In this document: positions 1 through 7,768 of the stretch, piece by piece
How the letters are laid out: the number at the start of each line of letters is the position of its first letter
Position numbering within the stretch: position 1 is the stretch's first letter
DNA from: an uncultured Eubacteriales bacterium
Lineage (GTDB): Bacteria > Bacillota_A > Clostridia > Lachnospirales > Cellulosilyticaceae
Assembly (NCBI GenBank): GCA_900556665.1
Contig: USPX01000043.1
Coordinates: 1 to 12,657 of the forward strand
DNA: 12,657 bases
Reading direction: 5' to 3'
Made by a program: the position numbers and the translations under genes
The notes under the pieces: model-generated
The model's input: only the letters and a program-made list of their open reading frames with translations
Database searches by the model: none
What the model was told of the DNA's origin: nothing

Positions 1-1320
1 CCAGCCGGCAAATACTAGTGGAATATATTTAAGTTCTGATAGTAGCTCTGGTTTATCTTTAGCATAGCTTTTAAGTGTTTCACCAAAACGGATTGGCAAT
101 TTTTGAGATGTATCTGCAATGATTCGCCATGGGCTATCTGGGATAAAAGGGTTAGGTAAACGATTATTAATAACTTCATCGATAAACATTTTAGGTGTAA
201 TAATCTTTGGATCCACTACTACTGGCAAGCCTTCTTCATAGCCGATTTTCTCTACAAGATGATGTAAATGTGGATTTTTCATTTCTTCATAGATACGTTC
301 ATAACCTAATAAACATCCAAAGATTGCAAGGGCTGTATGTAATGGATTGAGGCAAGTACCTACCTTCATTTTTTCTACCTTATTTACAGTTTCTCTATCT
401 GTAAACTTGATTCCTGCTGCTTCTAACTGTGGTCTGCCATTAGGGAAGCTATCTTCTATAACGAGGTACTCTTTTTCTTCTGCATTAATAAATGGTGCAA
501 TCCATGTGTTTTTATCAGTCTTTGTAATGTCCATATTTATCATGCCATCTTGTACTAATAAATCTTTGATATCCTTATTAGGTTGTGGTGTGATTTTATC
601 AATCATTGACCAAGGGAAAGTTAATTTGTTAGCATCTTCTAAATAATTCATGAAGCCTTCTGTCATTTCCCCTTTTTGAATCCATTTACTTGCATAAGCT
701 TTAATGGCATGATAAAGTTTCTCACCATTTTTAGCACAGTTATCCATGCTCACTAATGCTAAAGGCGCGCCACCATTTTGATAACGTAAATAGCATAAGT
801 AAGTGATTTGTCCCATTAAACTGCGACTTAAAGCTGGGCATGTTTCAAAGTCTGGTTCTGTATCAGAAACCCTATAGCCCTTTTCTGTAATTGTAAAACT
901 CACCATTTGCAGAGATGGTGCTATAAAGTAACTTACTAACTCTTCCCAACTGGAATTTTCAGTGCCTTCTACCTTAATTGATTTTACTACACTCCCTACA
1001 ACTCTTTTTTCTACTGCCCCATTTCCTTTAAGAGTGACATCAATGCTTAAATCATCAAAAGGTATGTAAGCCTTATCAATAATATCTGTATCATAAGCTT
1101 CACAAACAATAATCCCCTTATCAGCTAGACCTTGTTCTAATAAATTCTCCTGAAGTACTGCTGGGAAGCCTCTAAAAATATTCCCAGCCCCAAAGTGAAT
1201 CCAAATAGGTGCTGTTAAAGTTGCTTTCTTTACTGCATCACGACTATAGTGATAAATCTTATATCCTTTTTCTTCTAATGCTTCACGATTTGCCTGTACA
1301 TAGGCCTGTGTTAACTCCAT
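1..1320 (-). CDS. uxuB: Fructuronate reductase, mannitol dehydrogenase family (partial, C-terminus beyond left edge)
   Basis: The frame opens with ATG at 1320 behind a purine-rich AGTAGGGGG and reads without a stop for 440 codons to the window edge. Family members are roughly 480-540 residues, so the C-terminal end is missing. An N-terminal Rossmann nucleotide-binding motif is visible (FGAGNIFRG, about residues 43-51), then a DNCxxNG motif (193-199), a PNGRPxLE stretch (293-300) and the CLNPLHTALA segment (323-332) that carries the family's Asn and His active-site residues. The family contains NAD(P)H-dependent mannitol, fructuronate and tagaturonate reductases. Lying 111 nt downstream of uxuA, this copy most likely reduces D-fructuronate to D-mannonate in the cytoplasm. 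That specificity is inferred from context; tagaturonate reductase or a polyol dehydrogenase remains possible. The gap before it shows no convincing promoter or terminator, so it probably shares the uxuA transcript. Confidence 0.85.
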   Translation of the reverse strand, partial: MELTQAYVQANREALEEKGYKIYHYSRDAVKKATLTAPIWIHFGAGNIFRGFPAVLQENLLEQGLADKGIIVCEAYDTDIIDKAYIPFDDLSIDVTLKGNGAVEKRVVGSVVKSIKVEGTENSSWEELVSYFIAPSLQMVSFTITEKGYRVSDTEPDFETCPALSRSLMGQITYLCYLRYQNGGAPLALVSMDNCAKNGEKLYHAIKAYASKWIQKGEMTEGFMNYLEDANKLTFPWSMIDKITPQPNKDIKDLLVQDGMINMDITKTDKNTWIAPFINAEEKEYLVIEDSFPNGRPQLEAAGIKFTDRETVNKVEKMKVGTCLNPLHTALAIFGCLLGYERIYEEMKNPHLHHLVEKIGYEEGLPVVVDPKIITPKMFIDEVINNRLPNPFIPDSPWRIIADTSQKLPIRFGETLKSYAKDKPELLSELKYIPLVFAGW

Positions 1321-1431
1321 TTTCCCCCTACTTTCTTAATATCTATACTTTCTATTGCTGTTTATTTTTTACTACCTATCCATTTTCTTTTAATACATTA
1401 CATAGCTACCTTATTTGTATTTTACTTCTAC

Positions 1432-2499
1432 TTACTTATTACTTTTATCAATAGCTTCCCATAAACCATTTAAATAAGTTGCGCCTAATGCGCGATCATA
1501 TAACCCATAGCCTGGCATTGCTACTTCATCCCAAATCATGCGGCCGTGGTCTGGTCTAATAGGGCCATCAAAGCCGATCTCATATAAAGCTTTCATAATT
1601 TCATACATATCCATAGAACCATCTCTTGATAAATGTGCAGCTTCTTCAAACTTACCTTCTGATTCATATTTAAGATTTCTTACATGGGCAAAATGAATAC
1701 GTCCTTTTAACTTTCTAATAATAGCTGGTAAGTCATTTTTAGGATTAGAACCTAATGAACCTGTACAAAATGTAATCCCATTACAAGGACTATCTACTGC
1801 ATTTAAGAATCTTAAAATCTGTGTTTCATTAGTCACTATGCGAGGTAAGTTAAATACTGGCCAAGCTGGATCATCTGGGTGAATTGCCATTTTGATATCA
1901 TATTTTTCACAAGTCGGCATAATGGCTTTAAGGAAGTAAATAAAGTTCTCAAAAAGTTTCTCTTCATCTACTTCTTTGTAAAGTTCAAAAAGCGCCTTAA
2001 TATGTGCCATTCGCTCTGGCTCCCAGCCTGGTAAAATGAAACCATTTGATTTACTATCTAAAGTCTCAAACATTTTCTCTGGATTAATCTGATCAATCAC
2101 CTTTTGATCATAAGCCAGAACTGTGGAACCATCTGGTCTCACTTTGGCTAAATCTGTACGTGTCCAGTCAAATACAGGCATGAAGTTATAACATACCATA
2201 TGAATATCTTCTTCCCCTAAAACTTCTAATGTCTTAATATAGTTTTCAATACATCTATCTCGGTCACTACTGCCTACTTTAATGGCATCATGAATGTTGA
2301 CACTTTCAATACCAGATAAACGAAGTCCTGCTGCTTTGATTTCTGATTTAAGGGCTTTGACCCTCTCTCTCTCCCAAGCTTCTCCTGCTGGCATATCATA
2401 GAGGGTTGAGATGACGCCTTCCACCCCAGGAATTTGTCTGATCTGTTTCAGTGTGACACTATCAAATTTACTACCATACCATCTTAAAGTCATTTCCAT
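1432..2499 (-). CDS. uxuA: D-mannonate dehydratase UxuA
   Basis: This 355-residue protein dehydrates D-mannonate to 2-keto-3-deoxy-D-gluconate, the step that feeds glucuronate carbon towards KDG kinase and aldolase. It has the family's N-terminal MTLRWYG signature and full length, with a TIM-barrel pattern throughout. Likely metal ligands are His207 (in IHPDDPAWPVF), Cys245 (in FCTGSLG), His272 (in HFAHVRN) and Asp317 (in RPDHGR). Their spacing agrees with the Mn-binding His/Cys/His/Asp set I recall for the Streptococcus suis enzyme. The start at 2499 is preceded by GGGGA about 7-8 nt upstream; a second ATG at 2493 is possible but sits too far from any better site. It lies 44 nt after the GH67 gene, so the uronic acid released there can be catabolised by the next enzymes in the same transcript. 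The function is well supported. Confidence 0.96.
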   Translation of the reverse strand: MEMTLRWYGSKFDSVTLKQIRQIPGVEGVISTLYDMPAGEAWERERVKALKSEIKAAGLRLSGIESVNIHDAIKVGSSDRDRCIENYIKTLEVLGEEDIHMVCYNFMPVFDWTRTDLAKVRPDGSTVLAYDQKVIDQINPEKMFETLDSKSNGFILPGWEPERMAHIKALFELYKEVDEEKLFENFIYFLKAIMPTCEKYDIKMAIHPDDPAWPVFNLPRIVTNETQILRFLNAVDSPCNGITFCTGSLGSNPKNDLPAIIRKLKGRIHFAHVRNLKYESEGKFEEAAHLSRDGSMDMYEIMKALYEIGFDGPIRPDHGRMIWDEVAMPGYGLYDRALGATYLNGLWEAIDKSNK

Positions 2500-2543
2500 T
2501 TGTTTTTCCCCATTTCTATTTTTATCTTTTTTCTCATTTTACT

Positions 2544-4496
2544 TTATGGATAAATCTTTCGGCCCTTTTCATCACCTATGCCTGTCTTACGATAGAAGTA
2601 TGTATTCACAATATCTTGCCACTCAATAGCATCCTTAAGCTGCACTTCTAATTCACTGCTTACTTTTTCATAATAATCATTTGAAACTTTTCCTTCTAAA
2701 CCTCTCCAAAGCTTCACATATTTTTGAACTTGTTCTACCCCTGCAAAGTGTACATCATAAATGTATTGCAATAGCGTTCTACCATCCTTAAGCTTTTCAT
2801 CATACCCTACATGATGGAAAAATAATAAAAGTTCTTCAGGACAAGTTTCTCTATTTTCATACATACTTGCATTCGGTTCATGATATTGCGTCGTATACCC
2901 TGTTCCAGTGGCAACCGTTCTATCTACACCAATGCCTTTGTAATCTGCATAATGATAAGTTCCCCATGGTGAATACTCATATCCCTCAATATTAGGGCCG
3001 TAGTGATGAGAGACATTGACCATCCAACCAATACCTAATGGCACTGTGTAATCTTCATAGGCTTTTCGTGAAGTTAATAAAATCTCTGCTACTACTTCTC
3101 CTACAGTTTCATCCATACCAAAAGTTAGATTAATCCATTCCTTAGCAATTTCTTCTGCACTTAAATCAGGATTCCAACATAATCTTCCAAAGCCATATAA
3201 GTTAGCTGCTGCCATAGGACTACCTGTCCAACAAGAACTATCTCCTATATTGGACACGCCAGCTATACCACCATGAATATTTTTAAAGGTTTCCCCGCTT
3301 ACAATATCCTTCACTAAAGTGCATTGACCCTTAGCATATGTATCAAATTCTAAGCACTCTTTCCACATAGGCACTAAATAGCAAATATGTTTTTGTTGCC
3401 CTGTATATTCTTGTGTAATTTGGAACTCCATAATTTGATTTGTTTTTTCAAGGGCGCCAAATAAAGGTGAGAGTGGCTCTCTAATTTGGAAGTCCATAGG
3501 CCCATTTTTAATTTGTAAAATCACATGATCATTAAACTGACCATCTAACTTTTTAAAGTGATCATAAGCCGCCTTAGCCCTATCAGTTTTACGATCTCGC
3601 CAATCCACATGGCAGTTATAAACAAAGCATCTCCAAATCACTTTTCCATCAAATGGTGCAATAGCCTGTGCTAACATATTGGCACCATCTGCATGGGTAC
3701 GCCCATAAGTAAAAGGCCCTGGTCTGTTTTCTGAGTCTGCCTTGACTAAGAAACCTCCTAAATCAGGGACGGTTCTCCAAACTTCTTTGGCTGTTTCTTG
3801 CCACCATTTTCTTACGTTTTCATCTAGTGGATCAGCTGTTTCAAGTCCTCCAAGTTGCATAGGTGCTGCAAAGTTAATACTCAAATACACTTTAAGCCCA
3901 TACTTTCTAAAGACTTCTGCTAACCTTGCTACACCTTTTAAATAAGGCTCACAAATTAACTTAGTTTCCTCATAATGGACATTTACATTATTAATGCTCA
4001 AGCTGTTAATCCCTAATGAAGCTAATAATCTTGCATAGTCTTTAATGCGCCCTAAATCTTCTGTAATTTGATAGTCATTATAAAATATAGAACGTCCCGC
4101 ATATCCTCTTTCTATACTTCCGTCCATATTATCCCAATGATTAATCATACGAATAGGATTTACTGGGTTATCGATAATCTGAGTTTCACTTATCGCCCCT
4201 CTTCTTAAACGACTTATTAAGCCAAAGGTACCATATAATATACCTACCCCAGATGGGCTTTCTATCCTAATGCCTTCTGCTGTTTGTAAAATAGCATATC
4301 CCTCTACTTTTAACTTAGCACTTTCTGTATAAACTAAATGAACCTTTACGTCCTTATTCCCATAAAATCCTTTTAATTCTTCTACAGCTGTCTGCACACA
4401 TGGGTGATCCAAAAATCTTTCATCAATCTCTATCTTTAAGCCTTCATTATGTACTAAGGTTTCTTGTGATATTTGATTTAGCCAACAATTGTACAT
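2544..4496 (-). CDS. aguA: GH67 alpha-glucuronidase (intracellular)
   Basis: This 650-residue enzyme belongs to glycoside hydrolase family 67. It removes alpha-1,2-linked glucuronate or 4-O-methylglucuronate from the non-reducing terminal xylose of xylo-oligosaccharides by an inverting mechanism. The barrel carries the diagnostic motifs: Glu256 in [10 protein letters not shown] (general acid), Asp335 in [11 protein letters not shown] and Glu363 in ITQEYTG (the base pair). The spacing of 79 and 28 residues equals that of the three catalytic residues I recall for the Geobacillus enzyme. No signal peptide is visible at the N-terminus ([10 protein letters not shown]), so it acts in the cytoplasm on imported oligosaccharides, as usual for bacterial GH67. 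The start has AGAAGGGAG about 7 nt upstream. It opens the glucuronate block, directly after a terminator-like hairpin, and is followed at 44 nt by uxuA. Length and motifs are complete; nothing is damaged. Confidence 0.97.
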   Translation of the reverse strand: MYNCWLNQISQETLVHNEGLKIEIDERFLDHPCVQTAVEELKGFYGNKDVKVHLVYTESAKLKVEGYAILQTAEGIRIESPSGVGILYGTFGLISRLRRGAISETQIIDNPVNPIRMINHWDNMDGSIERGYAGRSIFYNDYQITEDLGRIKDYARLLASLGINSLSINNVNVHYEETKLICEPYLKGVARLAEVFRKYGLKVYLSINFAAPMQLGGLETADPLDENVRKWWQETAKEVWRTVPDLGGFLVKADSENRPGPFTYGRTHADGANMLAQAIAPFDGKVIWRCFVYNCHVDWRDRKTDRAKAAYDHFKKLDGQFNDHVILQIKNGPMDFQIREPLSPLFGALEKTNQIMEFQITQEYTGQQKHICYLVPMWKECLEFDTYAKGQCTLVKDIVSGETFKNIHGGIAGVSNIGDSSCWTGSPMAAANLYGFGRLCWNPDLSAEEIAKEWINLTFGMDETVGEVVAEILLTSRKAYEDYTVPLGIGWMVNVSHHYGPNIEGYEYSPWGTYHYADYKGIGVDRTVATGTGYTTQYHEPNASMYENRETCPEELLLFFHHVGYDEKLKDGRTLLQYIYDVHFAGVEQVQKYVKLWRGLEGKVSNDYYEKVSSELEVQLKDAIEWQDIVNTYFYRKTGIGDEKGRKIYP

Positions 4497-4503
4497 TTAT
4501 ATT

Positions 4504-4511
4504 CTCCCTTC
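4504..4511 (-). promoter_or_regulatory. Ribosome binding site of the GH67 gene
   Basis: A purine-rich AAGGGAGA lies about 7 nt before the ATG at 4496. It starts only a few nucleotides after the U-tract of the upstream hairpin. This leaves no room for a promoter between the hairpin and the gene, so the GH67 message must run through the hairpin. Confidence 0.6.
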
Positions 4512-4516
4512 TATAT

Positions 4517-4557
4517 AAAAAAAAGGCTGCTGTGACCCATCCACTGCAACCTTTTTT
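4517..4557 (-). terminator. Intrinsic terminator or leader attenuator hairpin between esterase and GH67 genes
   Basis: Read on the minus strand, AAAAAAGGTTGC pairs with GCAGCCTTTTTT. An A-A mismatch follows, then GTG pairs with CAC around the 7-nt loop GATGGGT. This gives about 15 pairs including one G-U, and the 3' arm runs into eight U residues (4524-4517). The opposite strand can fold too, but the G-U becomes a C-A mismatch, so the minus-strand orientation is favoured. It lies 47 nt after the esterase stop and 20 nt before the GH67 ATG. It could end most transcription of the upstream block, set a lower level for the downstream genes, or act as a conditional attenuator. No alternative antiterminator fold was evident by eye. 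Confidence 0.75.
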
Positions 4558-4583
4558 ACACGTTCTATTTGTTAAAGTATATT

Positions 4584-4594
4584 AAACACTGTTT
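4584..4594. repeat. Short inverted repeat upstream of the GH67 leader hairpin
   Basis: The perfect 5-bp arms AAACA and TGTTT flank a single base, and two more pairs follow after one mismatch. The repeat lies just after the esterase stop. On the minus strand it is directly upstream of a TATACT hexamer (4581-4576) that resembles a -10 box. A TTGAAT at 4601-4596 could be a -35 box, but the spacer is only 14 nt, shorter than the usual 16-18. It is therefore only a candidate operator or promoter; a repeat this short can arise by chance in AT-rich DNA. Confidence 0.25.
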
Positions 4595-4604
4595 TATTCA
4601 AAGC

Positions 4605-6554
4605 TTAAATGTCGAGCCTAAAAGGTGAAACAGGTAGGCCATTTTGGCCATATAAATTGGCTCCTTTTGGATTATCAGCCCATGCATATCTTACCTCTAC
4701 TGGTGTTTTCACTTTTTCATGCCAAACTACTACTTTATCTTCATCCATGAGCTGGGCATGCCCCCTATAAAAATGTTTCCCATCATTAGAGATAATAAAT
4801 TGATTGAGCTCATTACCTTTCACCATGAGACCTGCCTTCTCTGGTTTAAATGTAATAATTAGCTTATCTTCATCTCTTTGGACCGCTTGTCCTACTGGAC
4901 TACAATAATTAATTGTTTCCTTATAAACAACTGCTCTTGCAGCAAGTGCCAATCGCTCACCAATATCCTTCTTATTTAAAGGATGTAAGTCATTCCATTC
5001 ACCCACATCAAGGGTAACGACCATGGCAGTATTAGGAATTTCTAAGGCCTCTAATTGTGCCTGCCGTATCTTTGTCCAACCGCCTTCAATTTCAGTATTG
5101 CTTACTTCATCTGTCAGGCTCACTGGTCTATTATAGTAATCCTCACTAGCTACTGCAAAGTTTGGTAATTGTACATATAAGAATGGTAAATCACTACACT
5201 GTAACGTCTGTCGCCAGTCTCTAATGAGTCCTTCAAATAATGCCTTATAGTCATCTGGATGATATCCATTTGACTCCCCTTGATACCAAATCACACCCTT
5301 AAACTTCATATTTCTAAGGGGTGCAATCATCCCATTATATACACCCATTGGCTGAAACTGTATAAATTCTGGATACTCTAATCGCTCTAATCTTCCACCT
5401 AATTTGTATTGCCACTCTCCTTGTAAATTGATAACCTCTGAACCTATTTCTATTTGAAGTGGTTTATCGGGTGTGAATCCTACTTCACCTCGTTCGAAAC
5501 ATACACGAACTACTATGACATTTTTCCCCTCTTTAAGTGTGCCTAAAGGTATTTCATAAATACGAGGTGCATTTCTATCTGATGTAAAGCCTATCTCACT
5601 GCCATTAATATAAACATGATCATTATCTACAATAGTTCCTAACACCATTCTGCCCATTTTACCAGCCAGTTGCTCTGGCACCTGAATCTCTTTTCTATAC
5701 CAAATGCTACCGGCCTGGGCTAAGTCCTCATCAACTAAAAAACTAGGTAATTCACAAATCTTCCAGCCATCTCTTTCCTTAGTTTCATACCAACGTCCTT
5801 TGATAGCTTCTCTTTCCTTAAAGCTCAAATCTATTTCATCTAATCTGCTATACCAAGCATTAATACGTGTTATATCGTTTACTAGTGTCCTCTGAATACA
5901 TGTCTCATCCTTATATTTTGCACTTTGCTCTAAGTAACAAGGAAAATCTTTTAATGCCCCCTCACTCATCCAAGCTTCTATTGGTGTACCTCCAACTGCA
6001 GTCTGAACAAGTCCAATCGGTACGCAATACTTTTCATAAAGTGCTTTAGCAAAGAAATATCCTACAGCCGTAAAATCCTTTACATTGGTCTTAGTTAACC
6101 TATGCCAATATCCTGATTTAAAATCTTTTTGAGGCTCATTGAAATTATAAGTTATAGGCACTTGAAACATTCTAATCTTAGGATTTTCATAAGCCTCTAC
6201 TTCTTCCTTATAAAGTTCCATTACCCTACTTATAGGAAGTTCCATATTAGACTGCCCACCACAAAGCCATAAGTCTCCGATTAATATATCATGTATTACG
6301 ACTCTTTTTTTATTGCCTACTGTCACTATCATTTCATAAGGTCCACCTGCTTCCATAGCCGGCATAACGACCTTCCAATTTCCCTCTTTGTCTCCTACTG
6401 CTGTATAAGTACGCCCAGCAAAATACACATCGATAAATATACCAGGCGTTTCTTGGCCCCATATTTTAATTTCTTGATTCCTCTGTAATATCATGCCATC
6501 AGATATTATTCTGGGTAATTTTAACCCATGATTTAATCCCTGCTCTCGTTCCAT
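4605..6554 (-). CDS. Sialate O-acetylesterase-family SGNH acetylesterase, probable acetyl-xylo-oligosaccharide esterase
   Basis: This 649-residue protein combines an N-terminal beta-sandwich (about 12-90, starting LPRIISDGMILQR), an SGNH hydrolase fold, and a beta-galactosidase-like jelly-roll inserted into that fold (about 250-375). Catalytic blocks are visible on both sides of the insert: GGQSNME with nucleophile Ser102, AVGGTPIEAW (186-195), WYQGESNG (423-430) and DLHP with Asp522 and His524. The family removes O-acetyl groups from sugars. Among xylan genes and without a signal peptide, the likely substrate is acetylated xylo-oligosaccharide in the cytoplasm, though true sialate or other acetyl sugars cannot be excluded. 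The split architecture recalls the CE20 esterases as I remember them. The ATG at 6554 follows an AAGGTGG site and lies 67 nt after the GH8 gene; a terminator-like hairpin follows the stop. Confidence 0.85.
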   Translation of the reverse strand: MEREQGLNHGLKLPRIISDGMILQRNQEIKIWGQETPGIFIDVYFAGRTYTAVGDKEGNWKVVMPAMEAGGPYEMIVTVGNKKRVVIHDILIGDLWLCGGQSNMELPISRVMELYKEEVEAYENPKIRMFQVPITYNFNEPQKDFKSGYWHRLTKTNVKDFTAVGYFFAKALYEKYCVPIGLVQTAVGGTPIEAWMSEGALKDFPCYLEQSAKYKDETCIQRTLVNDITRINAWYSRLDEIDLSFKEREAIKGRWYETKERDGWKICELPSFLVDEDLAQAGSIWYRKEIQVPEQLAGKMGRMVLGTIVDNDHVYINGSEIGFTSDRNAPRIYEIPLGTLKEGKNVIVVRVCFERGEVGFTPDKPLQIEIGSEVINLQGEWQYKLGGRLERLEYPEFIQFQPMGVYNGMIAPLRNMKFKGVIWYQGESNGYHPDDYKALFEGLIRDWRQTLQCSDLPFLYVQLPNFAVASEDYYNRPVSLTDEVSNTEIEGGWTKIRQAQLEALEIPNTAMVVTLDVGEWNDLHPLNKKDIGERLALAARAVVYKETINYCSPVGQAVQRDEDKLIITFKPEKAGLMVKGNELNQFIISNDGKHFYRGHAQLMDEDKVVVWHEKVKTPVEVRYAWADNPKGANLYGQNGLPVSPFRLDI

Positions 6555-6621
6555 TCCTTACACCACCTTACTACTACACACTCATCCACCTCTATCCTAG
6601 GAACTCACTCCTATAAATTTA

Positions 6622-7740
6622 TTACCATATGCGATAATTACCACTTAATGCTAAGAATGCAAATATATAAAGGCAGTTATCATAGTAACGGCGTTCTCCT
6701 TTTCTAAGTGGTGTTTCCCAGAATTTCTTAACCCAGTACTCACCACATACATCTCTAGAGGCTAATGTCCCCATTGCATTAGTTGCAACAATGGCTATTG
6801 GATGCAGTGCATTTTCCTCTAATTCTTCACCATCTATTGTGTAAACTTTATAAGGCATCCCCTCTTTTGCCTTAAAGAAACTTTGTACTTTACTTGCACA
6901 TTCTTTATGCCATTCAAATGGCCCTGCCCATTCATTATCAAGCCCAATATTAGCTACAACGCGATATGCATCGCTATAATAATTGCCATGCCCTTCTTGA
7001 TGTCTTGGTGAGCCATCATATTCTGTATATTCTGCTGCTAGTCCAGTTTCACTATTACAAGCTTGCTTTAAAAATGCTCTACTTGCCTTAGCTGCCTCTG
7101 CCCAAAACTGTCTATCTTCTTCATCTGCCCACATTGCAAAGAGTTCATAAAAGTGTGGTAAATGATAAGATGGGTCTGTAAATGGTAACCCTGGCACAAA
7201 CTTAATAAGTTTATTTTCTGGATGCCACATAGGTTGCCCTACGCCATCTTCCCCTTTATGTATGCAATCATGTAAGAGTGCCCTTGCTTCTTTTGCATAA
7301 GCAAATATGCCTTCACCCTCACCCCATCTATGAGAAGCAAAGAATAATGCCATTGCAAAATACTCTTCTCCATCTGGAGCTGGTCCATCAGAAATCTTTT
7401 CTCCTGTAGGTAAAACTGACCATGCAAAGTACCCTTTATTCCAACCATCTTCAAGCCACATGTAAGTTTTAGCCCATTTCCATAAACGATCAAATTCTTC
7501 TTTCATATTGTTTTGTACACACATCATCATGGCATAAGACATACCTTCTGTACGTACATCATTATTTCCTGTATCTACGACATATCCCATATCTTCGCCA
7601 AATTCATGATAAATGCGTTCTTCTTCTGGTCCATAGAAGAATGTTTCATAAATAGCATCTAATTTATCCGCTATTTCTTTCTCATCATAACCATACATTT
7701 TAAAGTAGTTTGTATACTCTCTCTCTTGTACTGCTTTCAT
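6622..7740 (-). CDS. GH8 reducing-end xylose-releasing exo-oligoxylanase (Rex)
   Basis: This 372-residue protein is a glycoside hydrolase family 8 member that cuts xylose from the reducing end of xylo-oligosaccharides with inversion. Glu65 in VRTEGMSYAMM matches the general acid and Asp257 in NYYSDAYRVV the general base; the 192-residue spacing is almost the same as the Glu70/Asp263 pair I recall for the Bacillus halodurans enzyme. It also has an LHP tripeptide at 312-314, like the loop reported to block the aglycone side in that enzyme and force reducing-end exo action. Length fits Rex and not a secreted endoxylanase or chitosanase, and there is no signal peptide. The start is firm: AGGAGG lies about 6 nt before the ATG, 28 nt after the GH43 gene. 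It complements the non-reducing-end enzymes upstream. Cytoplasmic. Confidence 0.93.
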   Translation of the reverse strand: MKAVQEREYTNYFKMYGYDEKEIADKLDAIYETFFYGPEEERIYHEFGEDMGYVVDTGNNDVRTEGMSYAMMMCVQNNMKEEFDRLWKWAKTYMWLEDGWNKGYFAWSVLPTGEKISDGPAPDGEEYFAMALFFASHRWGEGEGIFAYAKEARALLHDCIHKGEDGVGQPMWHPENKLIKFVPGLPFTDPSYHLPHFYELFAMWADEEDRQFWAEAAKASRAFLKQACNSETGLAAEYTEYDGSPRHQEGHGNYYSDAYRVVANIGLDNEWAGPFEWHKECASKVQSFFKAKEGMPYKVYTIDGEELEENALHPIAIVATNAMGTLASRDVCGEYWVKKFWETPLRKGERRYYDNCLYIFAFLALSGNYRIW

Positions 7741-7768
7741 ATTGGCCTCCTCTTATTAAGTATTGTCC

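Noticed and set aside
1392..1421. Possible hairpin AATACA/TGTATT in the uxuA-uxuB gap
   Set aside because: The stem is six AT-rich pairs with an 18-nt loop and no U-tract, too weak to call a terminator.
1209..1454. Plus-strand 81-codon reading frame spanning the uxuB start and the uxuB-uxuA gap
   Set aside because: It has low-complexity Leu/Tyr/Phe composition as expected from the complement of AT-rich coding DNA, overlaps the real uxuB start, and has no ribosome binding site.
2363..2374. CT dinucleotide run inside uxuA, possible phase-variation tract
   Set aside because: It is short and encodes alternating Glu-Arg residues in frame; slippage control is not expected for a housekeeping dehydratase.
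7239..7493. 84-codon minus-strand frame inside the GH8 gene
   Set aside because: It lies entirely within the well-supported GH8 coding frame and has no recognisable motif.
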